Source: Betaproteobacteria bacterium (GTDB lineage Bacteria > Pseudomonadota > Gammaproteobacteria > Burkholderiales > Usitatibacteraceae). From it: DNA of 64,000 bases. This document shows positions 8,448 through 17,679 of the stretch, one piece after another (within the stretch, counting starts at the first letter, position 1; each line of letters starts with the position of its first letter). The position numbers were made by a program, and so were the translations under genes. The notes under the pieces are model-generated. The model searched no databases. It was not told the DNA's origin and saw only the letters and a program-made list of their open reading frames with translations. Where the stretch lies: contig JADJEZ010000002.1 of assembly GCA_016708825.1 (NCBI GenBank), forward strand, positions 248,001 through 312,000, written 5' to 3'.

Positions 8448-9754
8448 GGCGCAGCCGGTCGCTTTTTCGCCGCACGGCGCTCACCGTGGCCGCGGGACTC
8501 CTCGTGTTCCAGGTGACGGCGGGGCTCGCGCTGTTCGTGAACGTGCTCATTCCGCTCGCGCAGCGTTCCGCCGACGATTTCTCCGCCTTGCTCGTCCTGT
8601 CGGCGCGGACGTGGGTGGAACTGCCGCCCGGCACGCGCCCGGCGTTCGCCGCCGAACTCGCCTCGAGCCACGGCCTCGACGTGGCGGAGGCGCCGGAGTC
8701 GCGAGGCGACGAGGTGGGACACCACCCCTACCTCAACTTCCTGCGCGAGGCGCTGGCGCCGCGCGTGGACCCCGGCACCGTGGCCCGCGTGACGGAAGCG
8801 CCGGACGGACGCTTCCACGCCGACGTTCCGATGGCGGGCCGGGTCCTGCGCTTCAGCTTCTCGAAGGACCTCGTGACGCCGCGCCCGATGCGGGCATTCT
8901 GGTGGACCCTGGCGGCCGCGCTTCTCGTCACCCTCGTCGTCGCATGGCAACTGGCGCGGCGGGTGAGTTCTCCGGTGGCGCAGCTCGCGCGCGCCGCCCG
9001 CGAGATCGGCGAGGGCGGGATGCCGCGGCGCCTTTCGGAGGCGGGCGATCGCGAACTGGCGGAACTCGCACGCGCGTTCAACGAGACCGCGGCCCGCCTC
9101 GCGGCCCAGCGCGAGAACCAGGCGACGCTGCTCGCCGGCGTGTCCCACGACCTGCGCAGCCCGCTCTCGCGGCTCCGGATGGCGCTGGGAATTCTCGGCG
9201 AGGAGCGGTCCTCCCCGCTCGTCGCGAAGATGGAGGCGGACATCACCGAGATGGACGCCCTCATCCGCGCGCAGCTGGAGCTCGCCCGAGCCCGCGAGCG
9301 CGAGCCCGTGCGCCTGACCGACCTCGACGACCTGCTCGCCGGGCGCGTCCAGGCGGCCTCGACGCTGGCGCCCGGGGAAGTGCGCCTGCGCACGACGGGC
9401 GGACCCTGCCGCGTGGCCGTGGCACCGGTCGCGTTGCAGCGAATCGTGAACAACCTGGTCGAAAACGCACTGGCGCACGGAGGAACGAAACGCGTGGACG
9501 TCGTCCGCCGGCGCTGCCGCCGTGCGATCTTCGTCGGCGTTCGCGATGGTGGACCGGGAATTCCGGCGGACCTGCGGGAGGCCGTGATGCGGCCGTTCTT
9601 CCGGCTGGAGCCTTCGCGCAACCGCGCCACCGGCGGCAGCGGCCTCGGGCTCGCCATCGCGCGGCAGCTCGCCGAAACCCACGGCTGGCGGCTCGCGATC
9701 AAGAGCCGGCGCGGCGGCGGAACCAGCGTCTGGCTCGCGATCGGTCTTGCCTGA
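8444..9754 (+). CDS. Sensor histidine kinase partner of the OmpR-type regulator
   Basis: Inner-membrane kinase, 436 residues, GTG start overlapping the regulator stop. First transmembrane helix LTVAAGLLVFQVTAGLALFV, a short periplasmic part of about 110 residues, second helix WWTLAAALLVTLVVAWQLA, then HAMP (RRVSSPVAQLARAAREIGEG), HisKA with the phospho-accepting His at about 235 (GVSHDLRSPLSRLRM), and an HATPase domain with N box NNLVENALAHGG, G1 DGGPGIP and G2 GSGLGLAIARQ. All catalytic motifs are present. The domain order is as in EnvZ and CpxA. The small periplasmic sensor gives no ligand clue. Confidence 0.93.
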   Translation: MRRSRSLFRRTALTVAAGLLVFQVTAGLALFVNVLIPLAQRSADDFSALLVLSARTWVELPPGTRPAFAAELASSHGLDVAEAPESRGDEVGHHPYLNFLREALAPRVDPGTVARVTEAPDGRFHADVPMAGRVLRFSFSKDLVTPRPMRAFWWTLAAALLVTLVVAWQLARRVSSPVAQLARAAREIGEGGMPRRLSEAGDRELAELARAFNETAARLAAQRENQATLLAGVSHDLRSPLSRLRMALGILGEERSSPLVAKMEADITEMDALIRAQLELARAREREPVRLTDLDDLLAGRVQAASTLAPGEVRLRTTGGPCRVAVAPVALQRIVNNLVENALAHGGTKRVDVVRRRCRRAIFVGVRDGGPGIPADLREAVMRPFFRLEPSRNRATGGSGLGLAIARQLAETHGWRLAIKSRRGGGTSVWLAIGLA

Positions 9755-9831
9755 CCGGCGGTGACGCTTGCCACCCGGACGCGGTGCCCGTCGGCACGGG
9801 GCGCGCCAAGGCGCGCCCCGGCGAATCCGGG

Positions 9832-10264
9832 TCAGCGGCCCCTGCCCCTGGCGCCGCCGCCTTGGCCACCGGCCTTCCCGTATTGCCCGCCCGACCCCGA
9901 GCCGTCGCGGGCCATCGTGCCCCGGCCTTGTCCCCTTGCAGCATCGCCCTGGCCGCGGCTCGCCTGCGCCTCGGCGCGCTGCTCCGGGGTCATCGCGTTC
10001 ATTTCTGGCCTGCCGTTGCACGCGAAAGGCCTCGCGCTCCGGGGTCATCGCGTTCATCTCGGCCTGCCGTTGCACGCGCAGGGTCTCGCGCTGCTCCGGG
10101 GTCATGGCGTTCATCTCCGCCTGCCGCTGGGCGCGGAAGGCGTCGCGTTGCTCCGGGGTCATTCCCGAGGGAACGACGCCCGGCGTGAACTGCGCAAGTC
10201 CCGCTGCCGAGACCGCGAGTCCGAGAACCAGCACTGCATAGCGAGGGATGTTCCGGGTGATCAT
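9832..10264 (-). CDS. Small secreted Spy-like repeat protein with Gly/Arg-rich tail, frameshifted
   Basis: Signal peptide (YAVLVLGLAVSAAGLAQ) followed by four tandem units built on MTPEQR..(R)xQRQAEMNA with a period of 19 residues, then a tail rich in Gly, Arg and Gln ending GGARGRGR. MTPEQR-type units resemble the LTxxQ motif of Spy/CpxP periplasmic chaperones. The third unit lacks one Gln codon and has one extra base near 10005, which breaks the frame; removing it gives about 143 residues and the stop at 9832. Start taken at the second ATG (10264), six bases from AGGAG. It converges on the kinase gene and may be a target of that system. Confidence 0.62.
9937..10162 (-). repeat. 57-base tandem coding repeat (four units)
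   Basis: Units start at 10162, 10105, 10048 and 9993. The first two are 57 bases, the third is 55 (three bases lost, one gained) and the fourth diverges after its first third. They encode the MTPEQR repeats of the secreted protein. The irregular third unit is where the frame breaks. Confidence 0.75.
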
Positions 10265-10396
10265 CATGAGCTCCTGTGGGGTGGGCTGCGTTGCAGGGAT
10301 CAGGTTGCTTGCCTGACGAACCCATGATGGGAGCGATGTGATGCCGTGCGATTTCCGCATTGCGCCGGGTTGTTTCAATGGGTTTCGGGGTGCCGC

Positions 10397-10402
10397 TATA
10401 AT
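10397..10402 (+). promoter_or_regulatory. map: -10 element of the map-glnD promoter
   Basis: Perfect TATAAT placed so that transcription would begin near 10409, about 22 bases before the map start codon. No good -35 is seen at 17 bases; TTGTTT (10370-10375) is 21 bases upstream, too far for an ordinary promoter. Confidence 0.5.
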
Positions 10403-10430
10403 TGCGCCTCACCCATCGAAGCACTGAACC

Positions 10431-11251
10431 GTGGCGATCCAGCTCAAGAACCCGCAGGAAGTCGAACAGATGCGCATCGCCGGCCGGCTTGCGGCGGAAG
10501 TGCTCGACTTCGTCACCCCGCACGTGAAACCCGGCGTGACCACGGAGCACCTCGACCGGCTCTGCCACGACTACATGGTGAACGTGCAGGCACCACGCCC
10601 GCGCCCCTGGACTACGCCCCCGGGCCACCGCCCGTACCGAAGTCGATCTGCACCTCGGTGAACCACCAGGTCTGCCACGGGTGCCCGGCGAGAAGGTACT
10701 GAAGCAGGGCGACATCGTGAACATCGACATCACCGTCATCAAGGACGGCTGGCATGGCGACACGAGCCGGATGTTCTTCGTGGGCGAGCCCTCGATCCAG
10801 GCGCGGCGCCTGTGCGAGTCGACCTACGAGTGCATGTGGAAGGGCATCGAGCAGGTGCGCGCGGGCGCGAGCCTGGGCGACATCGGCCACGCCGTGCAAC
10901 GCCACGCGGAGTCGCGCGGCTACAGCATCGTGCGCGAGTTCTGCGGCCACGGCATCGGCCGGCGCTTCCACGAGGAGCCGCAGGTGCTGCACTACGGCCG
11001 CCCGGACTCCGGCATCACCCTCGAGGCGGGCATGACCTTCACCATCGAGCCGATGGTGAACGCGGGCCGGCGCGACATCCGCGCGCTCGCCGACGGCTGG
11101 ACCATCGTCACCGCCGACCATTCGCTCTCCGCGCAGTGGGAGCACACCGTCTCGTGACGCCGGAAGGCTTCGAGGTCCTCACGCTCTCCGCCGGACGCCC
11201 GCCGTGCCCGCCTTCGTCGGCGCTTCCCGTTCCGCGACCGTCGCGCCCTGA
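10431..11251 (+). CDS. map: Type I methionine aminopeptidase, several one-base frameshifts
   Basis: Removes the initiator Met from nascent proteins; dinuclear-metal pita-bread fold. GTG start. The pieces are all present but in different frames: N terminus IQLKNPQEVEQMRIAGRLAAE, then TTPAPLDYA, KSICTSVNHQVCHG, GDIVNIDITVIKDGWHGDTS (metal Asp residues), CGHGIGRRFHEEP (metal His) and TFTIEPMVNAG (metal Glu). Single bases appear missing near 10591, 10681 and 11151, with a further shift near 11203; correcting them gives about 274 residues ending at the TGA at 11249-11251. Essential gene, so errors are likely. Confidence 0.9.
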
Positions 11252-11291
11252 GCGCGCCGGGCCGCGGCGGCGAGCGCGCCGCGGACAGGCC

Positions 11292-13887
11292 ATGCACCCC
11301 TCCGCCCCCGGCACCGCCCGCATCGCGCCACCGCGCGCAGCCGACCCCGCGCAGGCGCGCCGCTGGCTCAAGGCCCGGCGCGAGGCCTTGCGCGAGCGCT
11401 ACCTGCGCCGCCGCGATCCGCAGCGCTGCCTCGCCGCGCACGCCGCGCTCGTCGACGCCTTCCTCGTGCGCCTGTGGGCCGGAAGCATCCACGACCCGGG
11501 GCTCGCGCTGGTCGCGGTGGGCGGCTACGGCCGCGCGCGGCTCTTTCCGCAGTCCGACGTCGATCTCCTCGTGCTGCTCCCCGACGGCAGGACTCCCGAC
11601 GGCGACATCGAGCGTTTCGTGGGGCTCCTGTGGGACTGCGGCCTGGAGCCCGGCATCAGCGTGCGCACGCTCTCCGAGTGCGTGGAGGAGGCGGCCAAGG
11701 ACGTGACGGTGGACACGAGCCTGCTCGAGTCCCGGCCCGTCGCCGGCCACACCTCCCTTGTCGCGGAACTGGCCGGCCGCCTCGCCGCACGCCGCAACGT
11801 GCGCGATTACTTCCGCGCCAAGGTCGAAGAGCAGCGGCGGCGCCACGACCGCTTCCAGGAGGCCGCCTACAACCTGGAACCCAACATCAGGAAAGCCCCG
11901 GGGGCTGCGCGACCTGCACACGGTGCTGTGGGCGGCGCGCGCGGCCGGGCTCGGCGCGAGCTGGCAGGAACTCGCCGCCCAGGACATCATCACCGCGCGC
12001 GAGGCGGCGGGCATCACGCGCAACGAGCGGGTCCTCCAGGACCTGCGCATCCGCCTGCACTACCTCGCGGGAAGGCGCGAGGACCGGCTCGTCTTCGACC
12101 ACCAGATCGAAATCGCGCGGCAGCTGAAGCTCGAGGGCACCGGATCGCTCGTGGCATCCGACCTGCTCATGCGCCGCTACTACCTCGCGGCCAAGGCGAT
12201 CTGGCGCTTCAACCAGATCCTCATCGCCAACCTCTACGCGCGCATCGTGCCGGCGCGGGAGCGCAAGATCCGCAGCCTCGACGCCGACTTCCGGATGGTC
12301 GACTACACGCTCGACCTGTGCGACGAGTCCCTCTTCGAGCGCGAGCCGGGCAAGATCCTCGAGACCTTCCGCCGGCTCCAGGAGGACCGCGGCATCGCGA
12401 ACCTCTCGGCCACGGCGCTGCGCTCGCTGTCGCGCGCGCTCCCGCGGATCGACCGCGCCTTCCGCGAGGACCCGCAGAACCGCCGCCGCTTCATGGACAT
12501 CGTGTGCGGCGACCGCTTCACCTGGACCCTGCGGCGCATGAGCCGCTACGGCGTCCTGGGCCGCTATCTCCCGGCCTTCGGGCGGATCACGGGGCAGATG
12601 CAGCACGACCTCTTCCACGTCTACACCGTGGACGAGCACACCCTCATGGTGATCCGCAACCTGCGGCGCTTCCGGCTCCCGCAGTTCGACCTCGAGCACC
12701 CGTTCTGCTCGAAGCTCATGCAGGAGTTCGACGCCCCCGAGGTGCTCTACCTCGCCGCGCTCTTCCACGACATCGCCAAGGGCCGCGGCGGCGACCACTC
12801 GACGCTCGGCGCGCGCGACGCCGAGCGCTTCTGCCGCGCGCACGGTGTGGCGAAGGCCGACGCGAGGCTCGTGGCGTGGCTCGTCGCGAACCACCTCGTG
12901 ATGTCCTCGACCGCCCAGAAGCAGGACCTGTCCGACCCCGAGGTGATCTCCCAGTTCGCCGCCCACACCCGCGACGAGCGCACCCTCACCGCCCTCTACA
13001 TCCTCACCGTCGCGGACATCCGCGGCACGAGCCCGAAGGTGTGGAACGCGTGGAAGGGAAAGCTCCTCGAGGACCTCTTCCGCTCCACGCGCCGCATCCA
13101 TCGCGGCGACACGGACTACGCCGCCAAGGCGATCGAGGCGAAGAAGGCGGAGGCCCTGCGCATCTTCCGCCAGTACGTCCCCGATGCCGGCGGCCACGAG
13201 GCGCTGTGGAAGCACTTCGGCGAGAACTACTTCCAGCGCTTCGAGACGAGCGAGATCGGCTGGCACACGCGCACGCTGTGCCTGCGCCCGTCGCCGGCCC
13301 GCGCCGTGGTGCGCGCCCGCCTCTCGCCGATCGGCGAAGGCTTGCAGGTGATGGTCTACGCCCGCGACCAGCCCGGCGTGTTCGCGCGCATCACCGGGTT
13401 CTTCGAGCGCCGCCAGCTCGACATCGCCGCGGCGAAGATCTACACGACCGGGCACGGCTACGCGCTGGACGGCTTCCAGGTCCTGTCGCGCTCGCGCGAG
13501 GGCGAACACTACCGCGACCTGATCCACCAGGTGGAGGAAGGCCTCGCCACCGCCCTCGCGCCGGACGAACCGCTGGGCGAGGCGCCCACCGGACGCGTCT
13601 CCCGGTGGGTCAAGCACTTTCCCTTCGAGCCCAAGGTCGAGATCGTGCGCACGCGCACGGGCGACGCCTGGCAGGTCTTCGCGACCTGCGCGGACCGGCC
13701 GGGGCTCCTGTCGGCCATCGCGCGGGCGCTGCTCGCCGCGGGCCTCAACCTCGTGGATGCGCGCGTGACCACGCTGGGCGCGCGCGCCGAGGACGTGTTC
13801 GTCGTGAACGGCCCGGCGCTGGAGCACGAGGCCGGCCGCGAGGCCTTCGCGGAGACGCTTCGCCTGGTGCTGGACGGCCGGGAATAG
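11292..13887 (+). CDS. glnD: Bifunctional PII uridylyltransferase / uridylyl-removing enzyme, one frameshift
   Basis: Glutamine sensor that uridylylates or deuridylylates PII proteins. Order: nucleotidyltransferase domain with GGYGRARLFPQSDVDLLVL (about 75-95), a helical linker with YNLEPNI, HD domain (LFHDIAKGRGGDHSTLGA, about 490-510) and two C-terminal ACT domains (VYARDQPGVFARITGFFERR; ATCADRPGLLSAIARALL). A run of G near 11903 has lost or gained bases just before GLRDLHTVLW; the two parts join to about 864 residues, the usual size. It follows map by 40 bases, a common betaproteobacterial pair. Confidence 0.94.
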
Positions 13888-13903
13888 GGCGCGGGCCGCG
13901 CGA

Positions 13904-14908
13904 TCAGTGCAGGATGGCGCCCGGCGCGGCAGGCTCGCCGCCGGGCGGCGGCAGGCCCGGCAGCGGAAGGTCGGAATACGCGATCGCGAGATTGCGCCCC
14001 GCGCGCTTGGCCGCGTAGAGCGCCCGGTCGGCCTGATCGACGAGCGTGTCCGCCACGACATGGTCGTCGGGCACGCACCCGGTGACCCCGAAGCTCACCG
14101 TGACGATGTCCGCGACTTCCGAGCCGCGGTGCGCGATCCCCAGCGCCGCCACGGCGCGCCTGGCCTCCGCGGCGCAATGGCGGGCGGCATCCTCCGTGGT
14201 GTCGGGCAGGATCAGCGCGAATTCCTCGCCCCCGTAGCGCGCCGCCACGTCGACCGGCCGGCGGCACGCCGTGCGCAGCGCCGCGGCGATCTTCCGCAGG
14301 CACTCGTCGCCCGCGGGATGCCCATAGGCGTCGTTGAAGGCCTTGAAGTAGTCGACGTCGGCCATCACGAGCGCGATCGGCCGGTGCTCCCGCCGCGCGC
14401 GACCCAGCTCGCGCATGAGTTCCAGGTCGAAGCGGCGCCGGTTGGCGAGCCCCGTGAGGCCGTCCTGGGTCGACAGTCGCGCGAGGCGCTCGTTGGCCTC
14501 GCGCAGCTCGAGCGTGACGGCCATGAGTTCGCGGCGCATGTCGTCGAGCCTGCGCATGGCGCGGATCTTCGCCTCCAGCACCACGGGGCTCACGGGCTTG
14601 GTGAGGTAGTCGTCTCCTCCCGCCTCGATGCCGCGCGTGAAGTCCGCGTCGTCCTCCATGGAGGTGAGGAAGATCACCGGGACCCAGTGCTCCGTGCTCT
14701 GCTGGCGGATGCGCCGCACCACCTCGAGGCCGTCCATGCCCGGCATCTGCACGTCGATCAGCACCAGGTCCGGCTTCTCGCTCCGGAAGAGCTCGAGCGC
14801 CTGGATGCCGTCCTCGGCCTCCACCGCGTCGAGCCCCAGGCGCTTGAGGATGCGCAGCGTGGCGAAGCGCATCACGCGGGCGTCGTCGGCTATGAGGACC
14901 TTGTAGAT
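13904..14908 (-). CDS. Response regulator-diguanylate cyclase (REC-GGDEF), apparent ATC start
   Basis: Makes cyclic di-GMP under phosphorylation control. Receiver domain with DLVLIDVQMPGMDG and YLTKPVSP; a helical linker; GGDEF domain with intact RYGGEEFALIL and a product-inhibition RxxD site (RPVD) five residues before GGEEF, so it should be active and feedback-inhibited. The conserved first strand (YKVLIADDARV) lies upstream of any ATG/GTG/TTG. GGAGG stands five bases before an ATC codon (14906-14908), exactly where the start should be, giving 334 residues. Either the ATC is a misread ATG or initiation is unusual; an ATG at 14875 would lose the acidic pocket. Last gene of the smc-led operon. 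Confidence 0.9.
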   Translation of the reverse strand: MYKVLIADDARVMRFATLRILKRLGLDAVEAEDGIQALELFRSEKPDLVLIDVQMPGMDGLEVVRRIRQQSTEHWVPVIFLTSMEDDADFTRGIEAGGDDYLTKPVSPVVLEAKIRAMRRLDDMRRELMAVTLELREANERLARLSTQDGLTGLANRRRFDLELMRELGRARREHRPIALVMADVDYFKAFNDAYGHPAGDECLRKIAAALRTACRRPVDVAARYGGEEFALILPDTTEDAARHCAAEARRAVAALGIAHRGSEVADIVTVSFGVTGCVPDDHVVADTLVDQADRALYAAKRAGRNLAIAYSDLPLPGLPPPGGEPAAPGAILH

Positions 14909-14926
14909 GGCGGCCTCCGCGGGACC

Positions 14927-15433
14927 CTAGCGCGTGCCCAGGGGCTCGGACTGCGACAGCAGCACGCGGCGGTCGAAGAGCGTGCGCTGCGCGGGCGCGA
15001 GGCTCGCGTAGAGCGCCTTCAGGTTCGCGCCGGCCTCGGCCATCGCGTCGGCGCGCGTGCGCTCGTCGGCGGCGAGCGCGGCCAGGATTCCCGGCGCGTC
15101 GGGTGCCGGCGCATCCTCCGCGCGCGGGGCCATCATCCGCTTCATCCGCTGGCGCGTGACCTCGGCCGCATCGCGCACGCTCCGGTCGAAGGGGCCCCAG
15201 AGCCGGTCCTGGGAATCGTCGAGCTTCAGGTCCGTGCGCAGCGACGGGAGCTCGCGCTCGAGCGCGAACACCGGGTCCATGGTCCGCCGGGCCCGCGGGG
15301 CATCGTCGGCGCGCTCCTGCGCCGCCCGGGGCTCGAGCCGGCTGCGGCGCTGCCCACCCGGGGACTGCGCCTCGGCGGCGAGCGAGGCCAGCACGCAGCC
15401 GATGACGATCGCCCTCGGAAGTCCCGCGCTCAT
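14927..15433 (-). CDS. Exported LTxxQ-motif (Spy/CpxP-like) protein
   Basis: 168 residues with an N-terminal signal sequence (LPRAIVIGCVLASLAAEAQS). The mature part is charged and helical; LKALYASLAPAQRTLFDRR near the C terminus has the spacing of the LTxxQ motif of periplasmic Spy/CpxP-type proteins (here LAPAQ). Likely a periplasmic chaperone-like or stress-buffering protein. It lies 18 bases upstream of the diguanylate cyclase and 16 downstream of the DUF4870 gene, so it is cotranscribed with them. Family call is by motif only. Confidence 0.68.
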   Translation of the reverse strand: MSAGLPRAIVIGCVLASLAAEAQSPGGQRRSRLEPRAAQERADDAPRARRTMDPVFALERELPSLRTDLKLDDSQDRLWGPFDRSVRDAAEVTRQRMKRMMAPRAEDAPAPDAPGILAALAADERTRADAMAEAGANLKALYASLAPAQRTLFDRRVLLSQSEPLGTR

Positions 15434-15449
15434 GGCCGCTCTTCCCCGC

Positions 15450-15824
15450 TCATTCCACCGGGCGGCCGTCGCTCAGCCGCAGCCAGCCGCGGATCACGCG
15501 GTAGAGATACCAGATGAAGAGGATAGTGAACGGCAGCCACGCGATCGGCAGGCCGATGATCGAGAAGAAGAGCACCGCCGTGAGGACCGCGCAGATCACG
15601 ATCCACAGGAGCCCCCACCAGAAGGTGCGCGAAAGCCACGAGATGTGGGATTCGATGAAGGTGCCGCGCACGTCGTCGCGCCGCACGATCCCCAGGATGA
15701 TCGCGATCACCGCGAGCAGCCACGCCGTGAAGGGCGCCAGCGCGTGCAGCAGGTACAGCACGTGGGTGAAGTTCGTCTCGCGTTCGCTGTCCCGCCCGGG
15801 GGCGGCCACGGGGTCGGTGCTCAT
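15450..15824 (-). CDS. DUF4870-like small membrane protein
   Basis: 124 residues with about three transmembrane segments (ALAPFTAWLLAVIAIILGIV; LLWIVICAVLTAVLFFSIIG; PFTILFIWYLYRVIRG). The segment RRDDVRGTFIESHISWLSRTFWW between the first two is typical of DUF4870-type proteins, whose role is unknown. The N terminus (MSTDPVAAPGRDSERETNF) is polar and cytoplasmic. Lies 36 bases after def in a minus-strand operon. Confidence 0.75.
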   Translation of the reverse strand: MSTDPVAAPGRDSERETNFTHVLYLLHALAPFTAWLLAVIAIILGIVRRDDVRGTFIESHISWLSRTFWWGLLWIVICAVLTAVLFFSIIGLPIAWLPFTILFIWYLYRVIRGWLRLSDGRPVE

Positions 15825-15860
15825 GGCTTCATCCTTTCCATGGGTTTGCAGGGGCTTGGG

Positions 15861-16397
15861 TCAATCATCCCGGCCGGGATCCTCGCCGGGGAACAGCACA
15901 TCGGTGAACCCGAAGCGGCTCATGTCGGTCATGCGCATGGGATAGAGGATGCCGTCGAGATGGTCGCACTCGTGCTGCACCACCCGCGCGTGGAAGCCCT
16001 CGGCGAGGCGATCGACCGGGGCGCCGCGCTCGTCGAAGCCGGTGTAGCGGATGCGCGTGCGCCGCGCCACCACGCCGCGAAGACCCGGCACCGAAAGGCA
16101 CCCTTCCCAGCCCTCCTCCACCTCGTCGCCGAGGAAGGTGATCGCGGGATTGACCAGCACCGTGAAAGGCACCTCCTCCGCGTCCGGATAGCGGGGGTTG
16201 GACGTCACGCCGAATATCACCACGCGCACGCTCTCGCCGATCTGCGGTGCGGCGAGCCCCGCGCCGTCCTCGTGCGCCATGGTGTCCTGCATGTCCGCGA
16301 CCAGTCGCGCGAGCTCCGGCGTGCCGAAGCGCTCGACCGGCCGCGCGACCTGGGCGAGCACGGGGCTTCCCATGCGCAGCACCTCACGGATGGCCAT
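15861..16397 (-). CDS. def: Peptide deformylase
   Basis: Removes the N-formyl group from nascent polypeptides; ferrous metalloenzyme. 178 residues with all three motifs: GAGLAAPQIG (motif I), EGCLSVPG with the metal Cys (motif II), and QHECDHLDG with the two metal His and catalytic Glu (motif III). It is not next to fmt here but follows mtnP, overlapping it by 14 bases. A second deformylase linked to fmt elsewhere would be normal. Confidence 0.97.
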   Translation of the reverse strand: MAIREVLRMGSPVLAQVARPVERFGTPELARLVADMQDTMAHEDGAGLAAPQIGESVRVVIFGVTSNPRYPDAEEVPFTVLVNPAITFLGDEVEEGWEGCLSVPGLRGVVARRTRIRYTGFDERGAPVDRLAEGFHARVVQHECDHLDGILYPMRMTDMSRFGFTDVLFPGEDPGRDD

Positions 16398-17133
16398 GGT
16401 GCTTCACCACCTCCTCGACCACGCGGCGCACGCGCGCCATGGCTTCTCCCAGGACCGCGGTGATCTGCTCGAGGGAGATCGACTCCGCGCTCGTCCCGCG
16501 CCCCGCCGCGGGGTTGGCCACCACCGCGAGCGCCGCGTAGGAGATCCCGAGCTCTCGCGCGAGCGCCGCCTCCGGCATCCCCGTCATCCCCACGAGGTCG
16601 GCGCCGTCGCGCTCGAGCCGGTTCACCTCCGCGGCCGTCTCCAGCCGGGGGCCCTGCACGGCCGCGTAGGTCCCGCGGGCAGACACGGCGATGCCCGCGT
16701 CGGCGGCGGCCTCGATGAGCATGCCGCGCGTCACCTCGCAGTACGGGTGCGTGAAGTCCACGTGCACGACGGGCTGCTCGGCGCCCTCGAAGAAGGTCGA
16801 CCTCCGCCCCCACGTGTAGTCGATGATCTGGTCGGGAATGACGATGGCGCCCGCCGCGAGGCCCGCGGCAATGCCGCCCACGGTGCAGAGCGCGAGGACC
16901 CTTGTCGCTCCCTTTTCCTTGAGCGCCCAGAGGTTCGCCCGGTAGTTGATCTCGTGGGGCGAGAGCGTGTGGCCGTAGCCGTGGCGCGCGAGGAAGACCA
17001 CCTCCGTCTCGCCCACGTGGCCGTAGGTGAGCGGGCCCGAGGGCTCGCCGTAGGGCGTGCGCACGATCTGCTTGCGCACGACCTCGAGGCTCGCGAGCTC
17101 CGTGAGACCTGAACCGCCGATGATGGCGAGCAT
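16384..17133 (-). CDS. mtnP: S-methyl-5'-thioadenosine/thioinosine phosphorylase
   Basis: Purine nucleoside phosphorylase family member that splits methylthioadenosine or methylthioinosine, recycling the by-product of polyamine synthesis. 249 residues. Motifs: IIGGSGLTEL (phosphate loop), LARHGYGHTLSPHEINYRAN, AAVQGPRLETAAEV and LVGMTGMPEAALAREL. In several proteobacteria this gene is a thioinosine-specific enzyme and sits beside hpt; sequence alone does not settle the substrate. Starts two bases after the hpt stop, so the two salvage genes form a unit. Confidence 0.9.
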   Translation of the reverse strand: MLAIIGGSGLTELASLEVVRKQIVRTPYGEPSGPLTYGHVGETEVVFLARHGYGHTLSPHEINYRANLWALKEKGATRVLALCTVGGIAAGLAAGAIVIPDQIIDYTWGRRSTFFEGAEQPVVHVDFTHPYCEVTRGMLIEAAADAGIAVSARGTYAAVQGPRLETAAEVNRLERDGADLVGMTGMPEAALARELGISYAALAVVANPAAGRGTSAESISLEQITAVLGEAMARVRRVVEEVVKHHGHP

Positions 17134-17135
17134 CG

Positions 17136-17679
17136 CTATTCCCCCAACGCGTAGACGGCGGGCAGGTTTCGCCACAGGCCGTAGGCATCCATGCCGTATC
17201 CGAAGACGTAGCGGTCGGGCAGGCGCACGCCCACGAAGTCCGCGGCGAGGGCTTGTCCCGCCCGATGTCCTTGTCGGCGAAAACCGCGACCAGTACCGCC
17301 TTCGCGCCCATGTGGCGAGGAGCTTGTCGCGCACGGCGGCGAGCGTCACGCCCTCGTCCAGGATGTCGTCGACCACCAGCACCGTGCGCCCCCGCACGTC
17401 GTCCTTCGGCGCGAGGTGCCAGCGCACCTCCTTGCCCGAGACGCCGTTCTCGTAGCGCGTCGCCTCGATGGCGCCGAACTCCAGCGGGAAGGCGAGCAGC
17501 GGCAGGAGCTGGCCGGTGAACACCGTCGCCCCGCTCATCACCGAGAGCACCAGCGGGAACTCCTTCTCGAGGCGCGCGCTGATTTCGGACGCGACCCGCT
17601 CGACGGCGCCGCGCACCTCGTCCTGCGCGCACACGAGGTCCGCGCGGTCGAGCATCTCCAGGGCTTCGTCCCGCGTCAT
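17136..17679 (-). CDS. hpt: Hypoxanthine-guanine phosphoribosyltransferase, two one-base frameshifts
   Basis: Purine salvage: hypoxanthine or guanine plus PRPP to IMP or GMP. N-terminal part intact (DLVCAQDEVRGAVERVASEI; LSVMSGATVFTGQLLP), with the PRPP loop VLVVDDILDEGVTL. Bases are missing near 17320 (before MGAKAVLVAVFADKD) and near 17256 (before DFVGVRLPDRYVFGYGMD). With both restored, the protein is 181 residues ending YALGE at 17136. The start overlaps the galU stop (ATGA). Two breaks 60 bases apart with unmutated motifs suggest errors rather than decay. Confidence 0.9.

Noticed and set aside
10812..14018. 1,068-codon open frame overlapping map and glnD
   Set aside because: Composition is Arg/Pro/Gly-rich shadow text of the glnD frame; only the first part coincides with real map and glnD pieces joined by indels.
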